Positions 10,381 through 21,198 of a stretch of 64,000 bases of DNA are shown piece after piece (positions within the stretch are counted from its first letter, which is position 1; the number at the start of each line of letters is the position of its first letter). The notes below the pieces were generated by a model. The model was not told the DNA's origin and ran no database searches. It saw only the letters and a program-made list of their open reading frames with translations. The DNA comes from Marchantia polymorpha subsp. ruderalis (taxonomy: Eukaryota; Streptophyta; Marchantiopsida; Marchantiales; Marchantiaceae), in the NCBI GenBank assembly GCA_037833965.1, contig AP031352.1, positions 7,110,501 through 7,174,500 on the forward strand, given 5' to 3'. The translations under genes and the position numbers were made by a program.

Positions 10381-10386
10381 CAATTA
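10378..10386 (+). promoter_or_regulatory. Candidate leaky amber stop, TAG CAA TTA
   Basis: The gag-pro stop TAG is directly followed by CAATTA, an exact fit to the type I readthrough context UAG CAR YYA defined in tobacco mosaic virus. The next in-frame stop is the end of pol at 13221. Readthrough would give a Gag-PR-Pol product of about 1897 residues. Recoding by stop suppression is documented in plant LTR elements (soybean SIRE1). The motif is seen; its use here is inferred. Confidence 0.8.
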
Positions 10387-13221
10387 ACTGTGGGACTGGG
10401 AAGGAGTGAGACGAGTCACACCGAGGGCATTGTCGACCCTAGTGACTGTCACGAAGTACAACTCAGTCCCGGCAAGTGCTTGAAGGTATCAAGCGCAGTG
10501 AGAGGAGACGAGCTAAGGAAAGTACAGGCGTTCCTTAGCCACTATGTCGACGTCTTCGCCTGGAAGATCGAGGACATGAAGGGGATACCTGCACGGTATG
10601 GGGAGCACCGTATCGATTTACTGGACGACTCAGTACCCATACGACAGCGCCAGTATCGCCTCAACCCAAAGTACTCCTTGCTAGTGAAAGAGGAGATAGA
10701 TAAGTACTTGAGCGCTGGTATTATTTATCCTGTGCTCAGCAGTGAGTGGGTGTCGCCGATTGTTATCGTACCCAAGAAGTTGACGGGTAAGATACGAGTG
10801 TGTCAGGATTTCCGGAAGTTGAATGCGGCAACACGCAAGGATCATCACCCGTTACCATTCACGGATGCCATTCTAGACCATGTCGCAGGACATGAATGTT
10901 ATAGCTTCCTGGATGGGTTCTCAGGTTACAATCAGGTGTCTATCCGTGAACAGGACAAGGATAAAACTACGTTCACAACCGACTGGGGAACTTACGCATA
11001 CCACAAGATGCCCTTCGGTCTGTGCAACGCGCCTGCCACCTTTCAACGGATGATGACCAATATCTTTCAGGAACAACTGAGGAAGTTCCTAGAAATATTC
11101 ATAGATGACTTCTGTGTCTTTGGGAAGCGGTCTGAACACCTAAGTCACTTGAAGCAGACTTTCGATAAATGTAGAGAGAGCAGTTTATCGCTGCATCCCG
11201 AGAAGTGCTTTTTCTTCATGACTAGTGGGATCTTGTTGGGTCATCGGGTCTCGGCAGAAGGCATTGCGGTGGACATCGAGAAGGTCAAGGTTATACTCGA
11301 GCTTGAGCCACCCGCGAATCTAAGAGAGCTGCGAGCATTCCTGGGTCATGTGGGCTACTATCGAAGATTCATACACATGTATGCAATACTGGCGGCGGAC
11401 CTGACCAAGTTGTTGAAGAAGGACGAGCCTTATGCTTGGGGTGCGAACCAGCAGACAGCATTTGAAGCTCTGAAAGCGAAACTCACGACTGCTCCCGTAC
11501 TAAGGAGTCCAGACTGGAATCGACCATTCCATGTTTACGTTGACACTTCGGCATTCGCCATCGGTGTAGTACTGAGTCAAAAGGATGACAACAAAAAGGA
11601 CTACCCGATCTACTTCGCGAGCCGACAACTGTCTCTAGCAGAGCGGAAGTACACCACGACGGAGAGAGAAGCGTTGGGGATGGTGTACTCCTGTAAAAAG
11701 TTCCGTCACTACCTAATCTGTTACGAGTTTGTGTTCCATGTGGACCACTACGCATTGCAACACCTAGTTAAGAAAGCCGACCTATCCGGTCGAATCGCCA
11801 GGTGGGTGTTATTACTACAAGAGTTCACCTACACAGTCCAGACCAGGAAAGGGGTGCACCACGAAAATGCGGATTACTTGTCCCGATTATGGACACAGCC
11901 GACAGAGGAGGAATTGGTGGACGATTTTCCAGATGAAGAGTTATTTCAGTTGTCTACAGGACATGAGTCCCGCTATGCCGACCTGTATCGATATCTGCTA
12001 ACCCTCCAGTGCCCCGAGGGCATGGATTTGGAACAGCGAACTGTCTTTATTCATAAGGCAGGCCCGTACCAACTCCAGCAGGGGGTTTTGTTCAAGAAGA
12101 TGGCGGATGAGCGCTTATGCAGATGCCTGGAGGAATCAGAAGTACCAAGAATAGTGAGTGCGATGCATACAGAGGAGGCGGGTGGACACTATGCCACCAG
12201 GAACACGGTCACAAAGATCCTAAATGCGGGATATTGGTGGCCGACCATGTTTAAGGATGTTCTCGATTACATCCGCAAGTGCGACAGTTGCCAGAGGACG
12301 GGGAGACCGACGCCTACAACACGCTGGCCCCTGACTCCCATCATGCCTCTAGCACCTTTCGAAAAGTGGGGTATTGACTTTGTAGGGCCGATACAACCAG
12401 TGACTAGAAGTACACGAAGGCGCTACATTCTGGTAGCAACGGACTACGCCACCAAAATGGTAGAGGCCAGGGCCACCAGAAGGGATGATGCTGCCACAGT
12501 GGCCGCATTCTTGTTTGAGTCGATCATCACACGCTACGGATGTCCCTTAGAGCTAGTGAGCGACCGGGGCACGCATTTTCTGAATCAGATCATCGAAGAT
12601 CTGACACGGTACTTCCACATCAAGCACCGGAAGACTACTCCATACAATCCTAAGGCAAATGGACTGACGGAGAAGTCCAATGGACTGCTGTGTAAAATAC
12701 TACTCAAGGTCACGGTGAATCACGCTCACGACTGGGATACGAAGCTAGCAGCCGCTCTATGGGCGTACCGCACAGCTGAGAAGATCACGACCAAACAGAC
12801 ACCATACTTTCTGGTGTATGGGCAACACCCGATCCTCCCAATCGAATTTGAAGTACCCACACATCGAACGATGGATTTGCAGAGGATGGGCGCAGAGGAG
12901 AGTCAGCTCTACAGGTTACAGGAGGTCACGCTGCTGGATGAGAGGAGAAGAGACGCCGAAGATCGCACCAGGAAAATCCAGCTCCGCCGAAAGGAGAGGT
13001 ACGATAAAAAGATCAAACCGGTACTACTGCAGGCGGGTGATTTGGCATTGCTCTACGACAGCAGGCATGCCAGATTCCCAGGCAAACTGCACCTAAGGTG
13101 GATGGGACCTTACAGGGTTGTCGAAGTCTTCCCGAATGGGTCCATCCAACTTGCGGACCTGGCCGGCGATTTGTTAGGCACCCGAGTGAACGGGTGGCGG
13201 TTGAAGAAATACCACATGTGA
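10381..13221 (+). CDS. pol: Pol: reverse transcriptase, RNase H, integrase (946 aa downstream of the readthrough stop)
   Basis: This is in the same frame as gag-pro. There is no ATG near the 5' end (the open frame begins right after the amber stop), which supports expression by readthrough. RT is at residues about 70-320, with the FIDD catalytic box near 239. RNase H starts near 377 (HVYVDTS, then the TTEREAL block). Integrase has an HHCC zinc finger (His pair near 595-605, CDSCQR near 633) and the D,D,E core at WGIDF near 662, VSDRG near 725 and GLTEKSN near 764. A GPY/F-like module (WMGPYRV) lies near 907, close to the C-terminus, with no chromodomain. No frameshift or stop interrupts it. 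Confidence 0.95.
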   Translation, partial: QLTVGLGRSETSHTEGIVDPSDCHEVQLSPGKCLKVSSAVRGDELRKVQAFLSHYVDVFAWKIEDMKGIPARYGEHRIDLLDDSVPIRQRQYRLNPKYSLLVKEEIDKYLSAGIIYPVLSSEWVSPIVIVPKKLTGKIRVCQDFRKLNAATRKDHHPLPFTDAILDHVAGHECYSFLDGFSGYNQVSIREQDKDKTTFTTDWGTYAYHKMPFGLCNAPATFQRMMTNIFQEQLRKFLEIFIDDFCVFGKRSEHLSHLKQTFDKCRESSLSLHPEKCFFFMTSGILLGHRVSAEGIAVDIEKVKVILELEPPANLRELRAFLGHVGYYRRFIHMYAILAADLTKLLKKDEPYAWGANQQTAFEALKAKLTTAPVLRSPDWNRPFHVYVDTSAFAIGVVLSQKDDNKKDYPIYFASRQLSLAERKYTTTEREALGMVYSCKKFRHYLICYEFVFHVDHYALQHLVKKADLSGRIARWVLLLQEFTYTVQTRKGVHHENADYLSRLWTQPTEEELVDDFPDEELFQLSTGHESRYADLYRYLLTLQCPEGMDLEQRTVFIHKAGPYQLQQGVLFKKMADERLCRCLEESEVPRIVSAMHTEEAGGHYATRNTVTKILNAGYWWPTMFKDVLDYIRKCDSCQRTGRPTPTTRWPLTPIMPLAPFEKWGIDFVGPIQPVTRSTRRRYILVATDYATKMVEARATRRDDAATVAAFLFESIITRYGCPLELVSDRGTHFLNQIIEDLTRYFHIKHRKTTPYNPKANGLTEKSNGLLCKILLKVTVNHAHDWDTKLAAALWAYRTAEKITTKQTPYFLVYGQHPILPIEFEVPTHRTMDLQRMGAEESQLYRLQEVTLLDERRRDAEDRTRKIQLRRKERYDKKIKPVLLQAGDLALLYDSRHARFPGKLHLRWMGPYRVVEVFPNGSIQLADLAGDLLGTRVNGWRLKKYHM

Positions 13222-13245
13222 GTGTTCGCGTGGGCGCTCACAATT

Positions 13246-13256
13246 GAGGAGGGGGG
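13246..13256 (+). promoter_or_regulatory. Polypurine tract GAGGAGGGGGG
   Basis: An 11-nt purine run ends two bases before the 3' LTR, the standard place for the plus-strand primer. Confidence 0.9.
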
Positions 13257-14502
13257 CATGTGGTACCCCACTTTTGGCAATTTTGAGGAAATTAAAACAT
13301 TTTTGGAAAACTGTACCCCGGCAGCATTGTAAATAGCCTTCGGTACATCAAAACAGAGTGAATCCGGAAGATCGCGGGGATTCTCGAGGGATCTTGTAGA
13401 ATCTGGGATTTGGGGTGCAGTAGTAAGGTCAGGCACCACCCTCCCTGCAAGCTCCGCAGTTAGGATCTCTACGGCGCAAGGCGCAAAACCCGCCTTCGGA
13501 GGTTGCGTCCGCGGCTGTAGGGAAACCCTCGTAATTAGGTAACCCTCGGGCGCCTTGACCAAGTTAGGATCCCGTTGGAAAGAGCTCGACGCGCTGATTC
13601 CAACGAGCCCAAGAACGCTTGGAACGGACGAGGACTTAGGGAGTTATCGCTACTGGAAGAAACGGAGGCGGTCGCCTGCGGCGGAAGGAGTTCGCCACCG
13701 GCGCGAATTCCGCCTGCGCGGAAGGGGGATTCAAGTTTTGTCCTATGCGCGGACGAAGGCGTTCGCCTGTGCACAGGCGAAGTAGGGTTAGGGATGGCGC
13801 GAAGTCCGCCTACGCACAGGCGTTCGCCTGTGCACAGGCACTTCGGCGTCGGCGGGAAATCCGCCTTGGGCCCTAGAAATGCGCCTTGTGAGGTAGAAAG
13901 TGTACGGCGCCTTCCGCGCCAGCGCAGCGCAGCGTACGTCGGAAGACCGCCAGAGTAATCCAATCGGTACGGACCATGCGGACGGCACGGGTGGATGCGC
14001 TCTTGGACGGACGGAGTTGCGGCGGCGGAAGCGCCGACGGAGAGACAAGGAACGGACAGACTGGACGGAGACGGCTGACCACGGTCAACGGCTTCCGCGC
14101 CAGCGCAGCGCCGCGGACGGAATTCGCCTGCGCACAGGCGAACGCCTGTGCACAGGAGGATGTTCAGGTTCCGCGCCGGCGGAGAATCCGCCGAGGCCCC
14201 TGCCTGCGCACAGGCAGGAGTTGAATTTTCGTCCGACATGCGGACACACGCGTCAAGGCAGAAGGAGATTGGCCGAGGGGCGGTACGAACAAGTGTACCG
14301 CGCAAGGCGGAAAACTCGCCTTCGGCGCTACGCCCCCATGTCCGGAGGGTGACACGCTCGCGGAGTTCAAATCCGCCAATTCGAGCGTGAGAGTTTAATC
14401 GACGACGGCGGAGCGTGAAGCCGCGCGTGAGAGCGAAGACCGTTCCAGCGTACAGCCGGCGCGGCCATCAAGTGAGACGTTCTTCACGACCAAGAGACGA
14501 CC

Positions 14503-17500
14503 ATGACCTTCGACCGGGCGGCGGAGAGCGTCCCATTCTTGAATTCGCGATTCCAATCTCTTGTGCGCGCTGCGCGCATCCATTCGCTGGCTGCGGACCA
14601 TTCTCGTCGTCGTCGCACAGGAGATTTCTTGTTGATTGAGGGAGAAGTGAGTGCGCGTGATTTGGAATTGAGAGCGATTAGAGTTTGCCGAGAGAGAAGG
14701 AAACGCGGACAGTGCGGAAGTAGAATGAGCGGGCGAGCGAACCCCAGGAACGCAATGACGAGACCGAGCAGATTGCGGATGGTGCCACTTCGCCTGCCGC
14801 AGAACGGGCTGCGCGCTTTCGAAGAGCGCTTAATAGCAAGAAAGCTCGATTTCTTGCTATGGGGATGGAATTACATCTGCGCGAATATGGTGCGCGAGTG
14901 GCTAGAGCCACAGGGACCACCCTCGCGCGGATTGCGTCCGCATGTTGACCGGTGGACAGTCCAAGATTGGGCGCAGGCGTTGGGAAGATGTGCTGGCATG
15001 CCAGGGCATCTCCTTTTCGACAGCGAGAGCATCAAGGTGACCAAGCAAGAAGAAGCGCAATTTGTGGAGCTGTTCAAGACCGGGAGGTCTACCAAGAATG
15101 GGTACAGGACCCGTGATTACAAAGATCGATTTCGCCGGACTTTGTCCGCGGCGCTGATGCAATTACTGCAGCCGCACCGCGCCTGCTACATCACATTGTG
15201 GCAGGTCTCTTTTGTGGAGTGCGTCATCGAGGGAACTCCAATTCACTGGGCGAGCATCCTGCACAGAGTGATGCGACAGCACGCGTTTGAGGAGAAGGGG
15301 GGAACGCTAAACCATCTTTCTCCTTTCCTCATCAATTTTTATCGACAGCGGAATTGTTTGACAGCGGCGGAGCTTGAACATTTTCCGCCATTGTCCATCG
15401 ACCATCCCGGGAAGTATGTGCGGGAGAACGAGGTCGACACTGATGCGGAGGAGTCACCGACTTCTACCCCATCAAGACGGAGGGATGAAGGGAGACACAC
15501 CCCTGCGGCGCGAGTGCCGCGGAAGCGGCGATGGAGGGAAGAGGCCGAAGAGGAGCAGCATCAAGAACTCTCTGCTCCCATTCGACCGCGGCCGCTGTGC
15601 GAGCCATACAGCCGGCCGAAGCAGAAGGCACGCAGACTGGTGTTGCCAGCTGACAGTGCAGACACGGCGACGATTGCGACGGAGATAGGAAGTGCGTCGC
15701 CAGAGAGACGAGAGGAAGCGCGGACGACCGCAGGAGCGACGGGCCACGCTGCAACCTCGTCGGGAGAGAGGCCGCCTACGGGCCAAGGGCCTCCGGAGTT
15801 ACCACGTGCGATGCGGACAGATGTTCCGTTTGCGCACAGGCGAACCTCCGCGGACGGACGAGCCTCCGCGGATCGGCGAACACAAGTGGACGTGGATCTA
15901 CGCTTACGCGTGGGAAGGAGCAGTCCGCCTGTGCACAGGCGCTCGCCTGTGCACAGAATACCTCCACACGTGCCGCCTGTGCACAGGCAAGAATCACCCC
16001 CGTTCCAACGTAGGAAGGGGAAGGAGCCGGCGGAAGAACCGCCTACGAGACACCGGCCCTCGGGGCCAGACCCTCCGGCGCACCACGCGCCGCAATTCGC
16101 GCCTTCGGCGCCAGGGCCTTCGAGCCGAGGGGATACGAGCAGAGAGCGTGCGGAGGCCGCACCATCGGCGGGAAGTACGCCGATAGATGCGCCTTCGGCG
16201 GTAGGGCCTATAGGCCAAGGAGCATCGGGCGTGCGGCCCCCGGCCATGTCGCCTTCGGCGATAGATGTCCGCGGCGCTACGCCTGCGGCGGACAAGGCGC
16301 CGGCACATGCGCCTGCGCACGGGCCGGGCACAGCCCCCACGGACCGATCAAGGGAGCAGCAGACGGAGGAGCGGAGTGACTGTCCGCGGGACGACATCTC
16401 GATGCGCGATGCGCAATCCAACCCCGCGCAGCCACCCTCCGCTCGATCGCCTTCGGCGACGGACGACGGCGACAGAGAGAATGCGGTGGGCAATCAACCA
16501 GCGAGCGACGGGGATGCCGCTCGGATACATTCGCCTTCCGCCTTAGACATTTTGGCGACGAGCAGCGAGGCTGCAGCCGTGCCTTCGCAGGCAGCACACG
16601 TCGAGGACGTGCAGCCCCACTCGGGGCAGTCGCCGACGCAATCAATGGCGACTGAAATTCTCCACTCGGATGATGAGGACGGAGGCTCCACGGAAGAAAT
16701 GTCAGGAGCAGAAGACACCGAGGAGGAGGAGGAGGAAATTGTTGGAGCGCCGGCGGCGGCGCTCTCTGAGCAGGTGATTCCGTTGCTGCGGTACTTGGAT
16801 CGCAAGGTCGATAAATACGCCGACCCACTCCAGCCGGGATCTTACATCGAGTTAGTGCGCAGGCGGACTCGCACTAAAGTCCACACCAGCAAGCTATTAG
16901 CTAGAGTGGACCAGGAGTTGAGGGACTTGAAGGAGAAGCATGAGTGCTTGTGGGGACAGTACAAGCTTAATCAGAAATTCTACAAGCACTCCGAGAAGAT
17001 GAAGGATGAGAAACTGGGCGAGCTCACCAAGGAGCAGGTGAAGGTCAAGGAAGCACTCAACTCTGAGCAGGCCGAGAATCGGATTTTGTCAGAGGAGCTC
17101 GTGCGACAGACGCGGTTGTTGGAACAATGTCAGCTCGCACGGCAGGCGGATGAAGAATTAATCCGCAGTTTACAGTCAGAGTGTGGCGAATTGAGGGCGC
17201 AACGTGCTGAAGCCGAATCGCAATTAGTGACCATTGAAGAGGATCGCAGGAAGGAGGCGGATCGCACGAAGGTGGAGACGGCGAAGCGAGTCGCCCACTG
17301 TCTCAAGGGCTACGCCCACTGGGAAGTGAAGGCGCAGGAGAAACTCACACTGCGTGAGTTTGAATTGCGCGCAGCCGGGTTGTTGTCAGGCGACAGTAGG
17401 AGTCGGCGGAAGGTAGCGAAGAAGCTCGAGGCCTTTCTGTCGAAGGCACAGGATACCATGTCCGCCCTCGAGGGGGAGGTGTCCGCGGCGTTGCAGCGGT

Positions 17501-17625
17501 TGGGACTGCGTAGTCGAGCGGAAGAGTGGCAGGGTAGGGAGTTAGTGCGCGGCAGTCGGCCGCGCAGGAGACGTAGTACAGGTTCCGCGGAGTGTAGTGT
17601 AGCGTGGTTCCGTGCAGGCGTGTAG
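14503..17625 (+). CDS. U3-encoded ORF, 1040 aa (3' LTR copy)
   Basis: Same protein as at 3308-6430, with two amino-acid differences (Leu to Ser near residue 28 and Gln to His near residue 516). This copy lies downstream of pol and within the predicted genomic RNA, so it is the one most likely to be translated, from a spliced or subgenomic RNA or from an internal start. It occupies the place where Athila-type elements carry an env-like ORF, but no signal peptide or membrane segment is evident here. Confidence 0.75.
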   Translation: MTFDRAAESVPFLNSRFQSLVRAARIHSLAADHSRRRRTGDFLLIEGEVSARDLELRAIRVCRERRKRGQCGSRMSGRANPRNAMTRPSRLRMVPLRLPQNGLRAFEERLIARKLDFLLWGWNYICANMVREWLEPQGPPSRGLRPHVDRWTVQDWAQALGRCAGMPGHLLFDSESIKVTKQEEAQFVELFKTGRSTKNGYRTRDYKDRFRRTLSAALMQLLQPHRACYITLWQVSFVECVIEGTPIHWASILHRVMRQHAFEEKGGTLNHLSPFLINFYRQRNCLTAAELEHFPPLSIDHPGKYVRENEVDTDAEESPTSTPSRRRDEGRHTPAARVPRKRRWREEAEEEQHQELSAPIRPRPLCEPYSRPKQKARRLVLPADSADTATIATEIGSASPERREEARTTAGATGHAATSSGERPPTGQGPPELPRAMRTDVPFAHRRTSADGRASADRRTQVDVDLRLRVGRSSPPVHRRSPVHRIPPHVPPVHRQESPPFQRRKGKEPAEEPPTRHRPSGPDPPAHHAPQFAPSAPGPSSRGDTSRERAEAAPSAGSTPIDAPSAVGPIGQGASGVRPPAMSPSAIDVRGATPAADKAPAHAPAHGPGTAPTDRSREQQTEERSDCPRDDISMRDAQSNPAQPPSARSPSATDDGDRENAVGNQPASDGDAARIHSPSALDILATSSEAAAVPSQAAHVEDVQPHSGQSPTQSMATEILHSDDEDGGSTEEMSGAEDTEEEEEEIVGAPAAALSEQVIPLLRYLDRKVDKYADPLQPGSYIELVRRRTRTKVHTSKLLARVDQELRDLKEKHECLWGQYKLNQKFYKHSEKMKDEKLGELTKEQVKVKEALNSEQAENRILSEELVRQTRLLEQCQLARQADEELIRSLQSECGELRAQRAEAESQLVTIEEDRRKEADRTKVETAKRVAHCLKGYAHWEVKAQEKLTLREFELRAAGLLSGDSRSRRKVAKKLEAFLSKAQDTMSALEGEVSAALQRLGLRSRAEEWQGRELVRGSRPRRRRSTGSAECSVAWFRAGV

Positions 17626-17661
17626 CGTAGTGCAGTGTAGTGTTAGGTAGGACTTAGAAGG

Positions 17662-17669
17662 TATAAAAT
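17662..17669 (+). promoter_or_regulatory. TATA box of the 3' LTR
   Basis: Copy of the motif at 6467. Here it could drive transcription out into the right flank. Confidence 0.65.
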
Positions 17670-18640
17670 AGTTCCAGGCGTTTTGCCTGGGGTTCTTTCC
17701 CAAACTCAGAAGTATAGTTCAGGAACCCATTTCCTTTGCGTGTTTGTGTCCTTGAGTTCTGTCACCACGCACGAGGAGTTACAACTTAGCGTTCCGCATT
17801 TTGTAGCTGAAGGCCTTCGGCCGAATGTTCAGAGCTAGTCCATTGGTTAGAGACTTGAGTAGTTCGGATCTGCACCTGCGGGTGACTGCCGATGCTCAGA
17901 GCCAGTGACTAGTTAGATACTTGAACAGTTTCGCCCCTACACCTTCGAGTGTTCCTTTCTGATTGTACTCCTTGGGATTTTTCCCCTGAATGCCAAAGTG
18001 AAGTTTTGCTACTTCGTGTAAGCCTTGGTTGTAAATTCAGGTTACGCTGCAGCAGGTGCCTTGAGGGTAACCCCTGTAGTATTTCTGGGAATGACAAGTG
18101 CCTGAGAATTCAAACTCTTCAATAGACTGTTGTTGTGTTACTGGAATGTTTCACAGTGAGTCCTTCAGTGCGGACCTGTGTTCTCTGCGCGTTTTGTGAG
18201 TTGAGAGTGTTGTTCACCGCGTCTGAGTGACTTCGATCCGAAGTAGGTAGTCCAAACCGGGTTTCCTACACTAGCAGCAAGCTAGTGGAAGCGTTGTAAA
18301 AGCCGGAGTTGGAAGTCACTGCCCGCAGCTTTGCCGAGTGTGCTCGTGAGAGACTTTCCCCCTGAAATCTTGAAGTAGAGGTCCTAACGGATCTCTGGGT
18401 TGTGTTTCTGTAGTTTCAGGTGTGTGTGTGTGTGTGTGTGTGTTACGCTGCACTGTGCGACCTCCGAGTGCGCTCCGAGTGGACACTTGCAGTATTTCTG
18501 GGAGTGACAGTCGCCTGAGAATTCAAACTCATCAATAGTCTGTTAAACGTGACACTTTGTACCCTGTGTGTTCCTCTGTCCCTGTGGGTTCGACCTTTCT
18601 ACCACTATATTGCAGTTTTAGCCTTTAGTGGGTTATTACA

Positions 18641-18645
18641 ATATA
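18641..18645. repeat. Right target-site duplication ATATA
   Basis: Matches 2059-2063 exactly and follows the terminal TTATTACA of the 3' LTR. Confidence 0.93.
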
Positions 18646-21198
18646 CAATGTAGAATTTTGCACTTACCTGCAAGTCCAACCTTCCTATGAGAGTATTGAT
18701 GTGTACTCACTGTTTTAAAAAGAAAGTAGTAAGCAAACATGATTCATAAATCATACATCAAGATACAGTGTATCACTATAATGTAAATGTTTCATTTTAA
18801 AATTTTTTTATCAAGAATATTTACTTCATCCGATGTATATTGACTAAGGCTTGTAAAGTAAGACAAATAGGAAATCATATTTGAAAGTACAAATGAGTTT
18901 TATTATAAAACATTGAAATCTTCGATTAATAATTAACTTTTAAAATTTTTTAATATCTTCATATATAATGAATAATCGAATATATATTCACATATACTGG
19001 TCTTTAAACTTGGTTCACTTGCTAGGTGAAGATTTCATCATGAGAAGCTTGATATCTTTTTGAAATCTTTGTATAATTTACGGTATTCCATATATTCGAT
19101 TTTTTTAAGAAATGAATTATAAAATATTTGATTAATATATATGTATTTTTCTTTTTTAACGAAGTCTAAATAATTATATTCTTAGATTAGAATTATTTTC
19201 TACTAAAATATCATATAAGAAATGTATCACTAGTTTCAATTTTTTCTTGAAATTTTTTAGCTTCTTTTCACTTAATGATCTTACATCTAGTTGAGTATTC
19301 TACTAGATCCATGATAGCAGTGTCTGTTTTGAAAGGCAAATAACCTCAAGTACTATCGGAATATGATTTTTTTTCCCTATTTCCCATGGAAGTCCCGGGG
19401 CGGAATAATAATACTAACCATCCTCTTGCCATAATGCGCAGCTTCGGACAAGACGTCTACTGTTATCCGAGCATTGACTGTCAAGTCAAATGTATTGGCC
19501 TTTCTGATTACTCAGGCTGCTTGAGAGAGCACTGCTCGGTCATAGTACGCCTGACTCAGCGTCCAATTTCATATGGAACTCCAAACGGGTCATTCAACTT
19601 TCAGTCGTTTCTTATTGTGAAATATAGGGACGGCCTGTAAGAGGTAGGTCTGTTTCAACCTCTAAAATCAGCACCTATTTCTAAAAGATACAATTGATTT
19701 TTTTTTCTAACTCTGAATAATTACATATATGACATTATATTACTTTAGTCTCAAAAATGTTTTGAGAAAAGACAAAAAAGAGCGTAGAAATGAGCTGTGG
19801 GTTTTTGAAAACTGGTTCTTGCACTTGCTAGTGTTTCGCAGTAGCCATAATGTGCAAGTATCAACTTTTGTTAGATTATATTCAAGTCAAAATATGAGTT
19901 CTAGGTTCTGAGCTCTCCATCTTCTATCAATCATACGTGCCTTCAATGTCAACGGCTGTAACCAATTGTAACTGTCTTCACTTGTATTTAGACCCTAACG
20001 AAGACACCCATTACCAAGCCACTAACAAAATTATATCTGAAGAGCATTTTACTCATGTGTTTGTGTAAACGAAAGATTAAAACCCGTATGATCTGTTTGT
20101 TGTATTTTTTCCTTGACATTTATCCACAATTTTCATCATCTTCTAATAAGACAATATCTATATTACAAAGTAATCACGTGATTATTATAAACCAATACCA
20201 ATATGCTAAAATTTAAAAATCAGTTGTAACAAAGTCTACAGCTAGTATGATATTTGATCTGATGAAGAATATCGAAACTTTCTTTGAAATTCAAATAATA
20301 ATATAACTTAAAATATCATTTAAGTTTTACAATGTAAGGAAAATTTGTAAGAATCGATTGACTCAGGTTCAATACAGTTCTCAAAGCTAGAAATAACCTT
20401 TGAGTAATACTTCAAGTTATCTATTTCATTTGATCAATTTTTGTGGTGACATAGAAACTCCCGTGACCTTGAATTTTTGATATTTCGGGATACTCGATTG
20501 TCACGTTTCTTTTTCGAGAAGTCACTATTTCCGAAAAGTTAAAGTACACTCTGACACGGAACCTAACCCAACTCATTCTGGAATTACCTACCGAGCGATA
20601 AGCGTCGTACTATATACATGTCAGTTTACCGAGAGAAAGTACAAATCTTGATTGGTTGGGGATCAATGTCCGATGTGACACACCAGCGCGGAAGTGTAGT
20701 GACATGAGCGAGAGCTGGGTACAAGGAACTTCATATTTAGAACGTCAACTTCCCGATCCAGCTTGCAGTTCAGAATTCACTCCTCGATGTGGTGATATCT
20801 GCTTGTGGGGCAGGCAACGAGCCCCATGAAACAACAAAAGAAATAAGGCAGCACCCGAGTTGGTGGTGATCGTCAGTTTTATTATTGACTCTTGAAGTAT
20901 TATATGAGTTTTTTTCGACCAGAAAGCACGAGTAACATCGGTTATCGCGACAGTCATCAAGATTTTAGTGAAAGCTGAAGCCTCTGTAAGCCAGAATAAC
21001 ACATGTATTCAAGTGTATCATAAATTTGGTTGCTACTCTTCTGGGCATTCTTAATCAGATAGAGGGCTTCATAAGGATATCCTTCTGTGTGTTTTTTTTT
21101 TATCGTTCAAAACCTGGTGAGAAGTCATTCGTGGCATTTGTATCGTATGATGGTGGCCAACAGGCATTTTCAGGCTTAAGATTCTGAAATTCAAGAAG
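18646..21198. other. AT-rich intergenic DNA
   Basis: There are only short open frames (84 codons at 19386-19640 is the longest) with no recognisable motif. A TATATAC motif at about 20610 lies some 590 nt before the SAWADEE start codon and could be part of its promoter, but this is weak. Confidence 0.45.

Larger units (their letters stand above)
2064..18640 (+). mobile_element. Complete Ty3/gypsy LTR retrotransposon, non-chromoviral, giant LTRs with a U3 ORF
   Basis: The order is LTR, primer site, Gag-PR, leaky stop, RT-RNase H-INT, polypurine tract, LTR, bounded by TG...CA termini and an ATATA duplication. Integrase lies after RNase H, which defines Ty3/gypsy. There is no chromodomain after the GPY/F-like motif, and both the RT (FIDD box, LDGFSGYNQ and MPFGLCNAPATFQR blocks) and the tRNA-Asp-type primer site recall the Athila/Tat side of plant gypsy elements. 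The LTRs differ by about seven substitutions that I could see plus one GT-repeat length change in 5.38 kb, so the insertion is recent. All reading frames are open, so it may be able to move. Odd points are the LTR length and the long ORF within each U3. There is no separate env-like ORF between pol and the 3' LTR (only 37 nt). Confidence 0.95.
13259..18640 (+). repeat. 3' LTR (5382 bp)
   Basis: Near-identical to 2064-7441. Substitutions seen by eye lie near 14091, 14584-14585, 16052, 16451, 18171 and 18356, plus two extra GT units. About 0.13 percent divergence points to a recent insertion; a full alignment may add a few sites. Confidence 0.95.

Noticed and set aside
10390..10392. GTG as a separate start of pol
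   Set aside because: The frame is continuous with gag-pro across TAG CAATTA; readthrough is the simpler explanation in a plant element.
13222..13258. Env-like gene between pol and the 3' LTR
   Set aside because: Only 37 nt are available, holding the polypurine tract.
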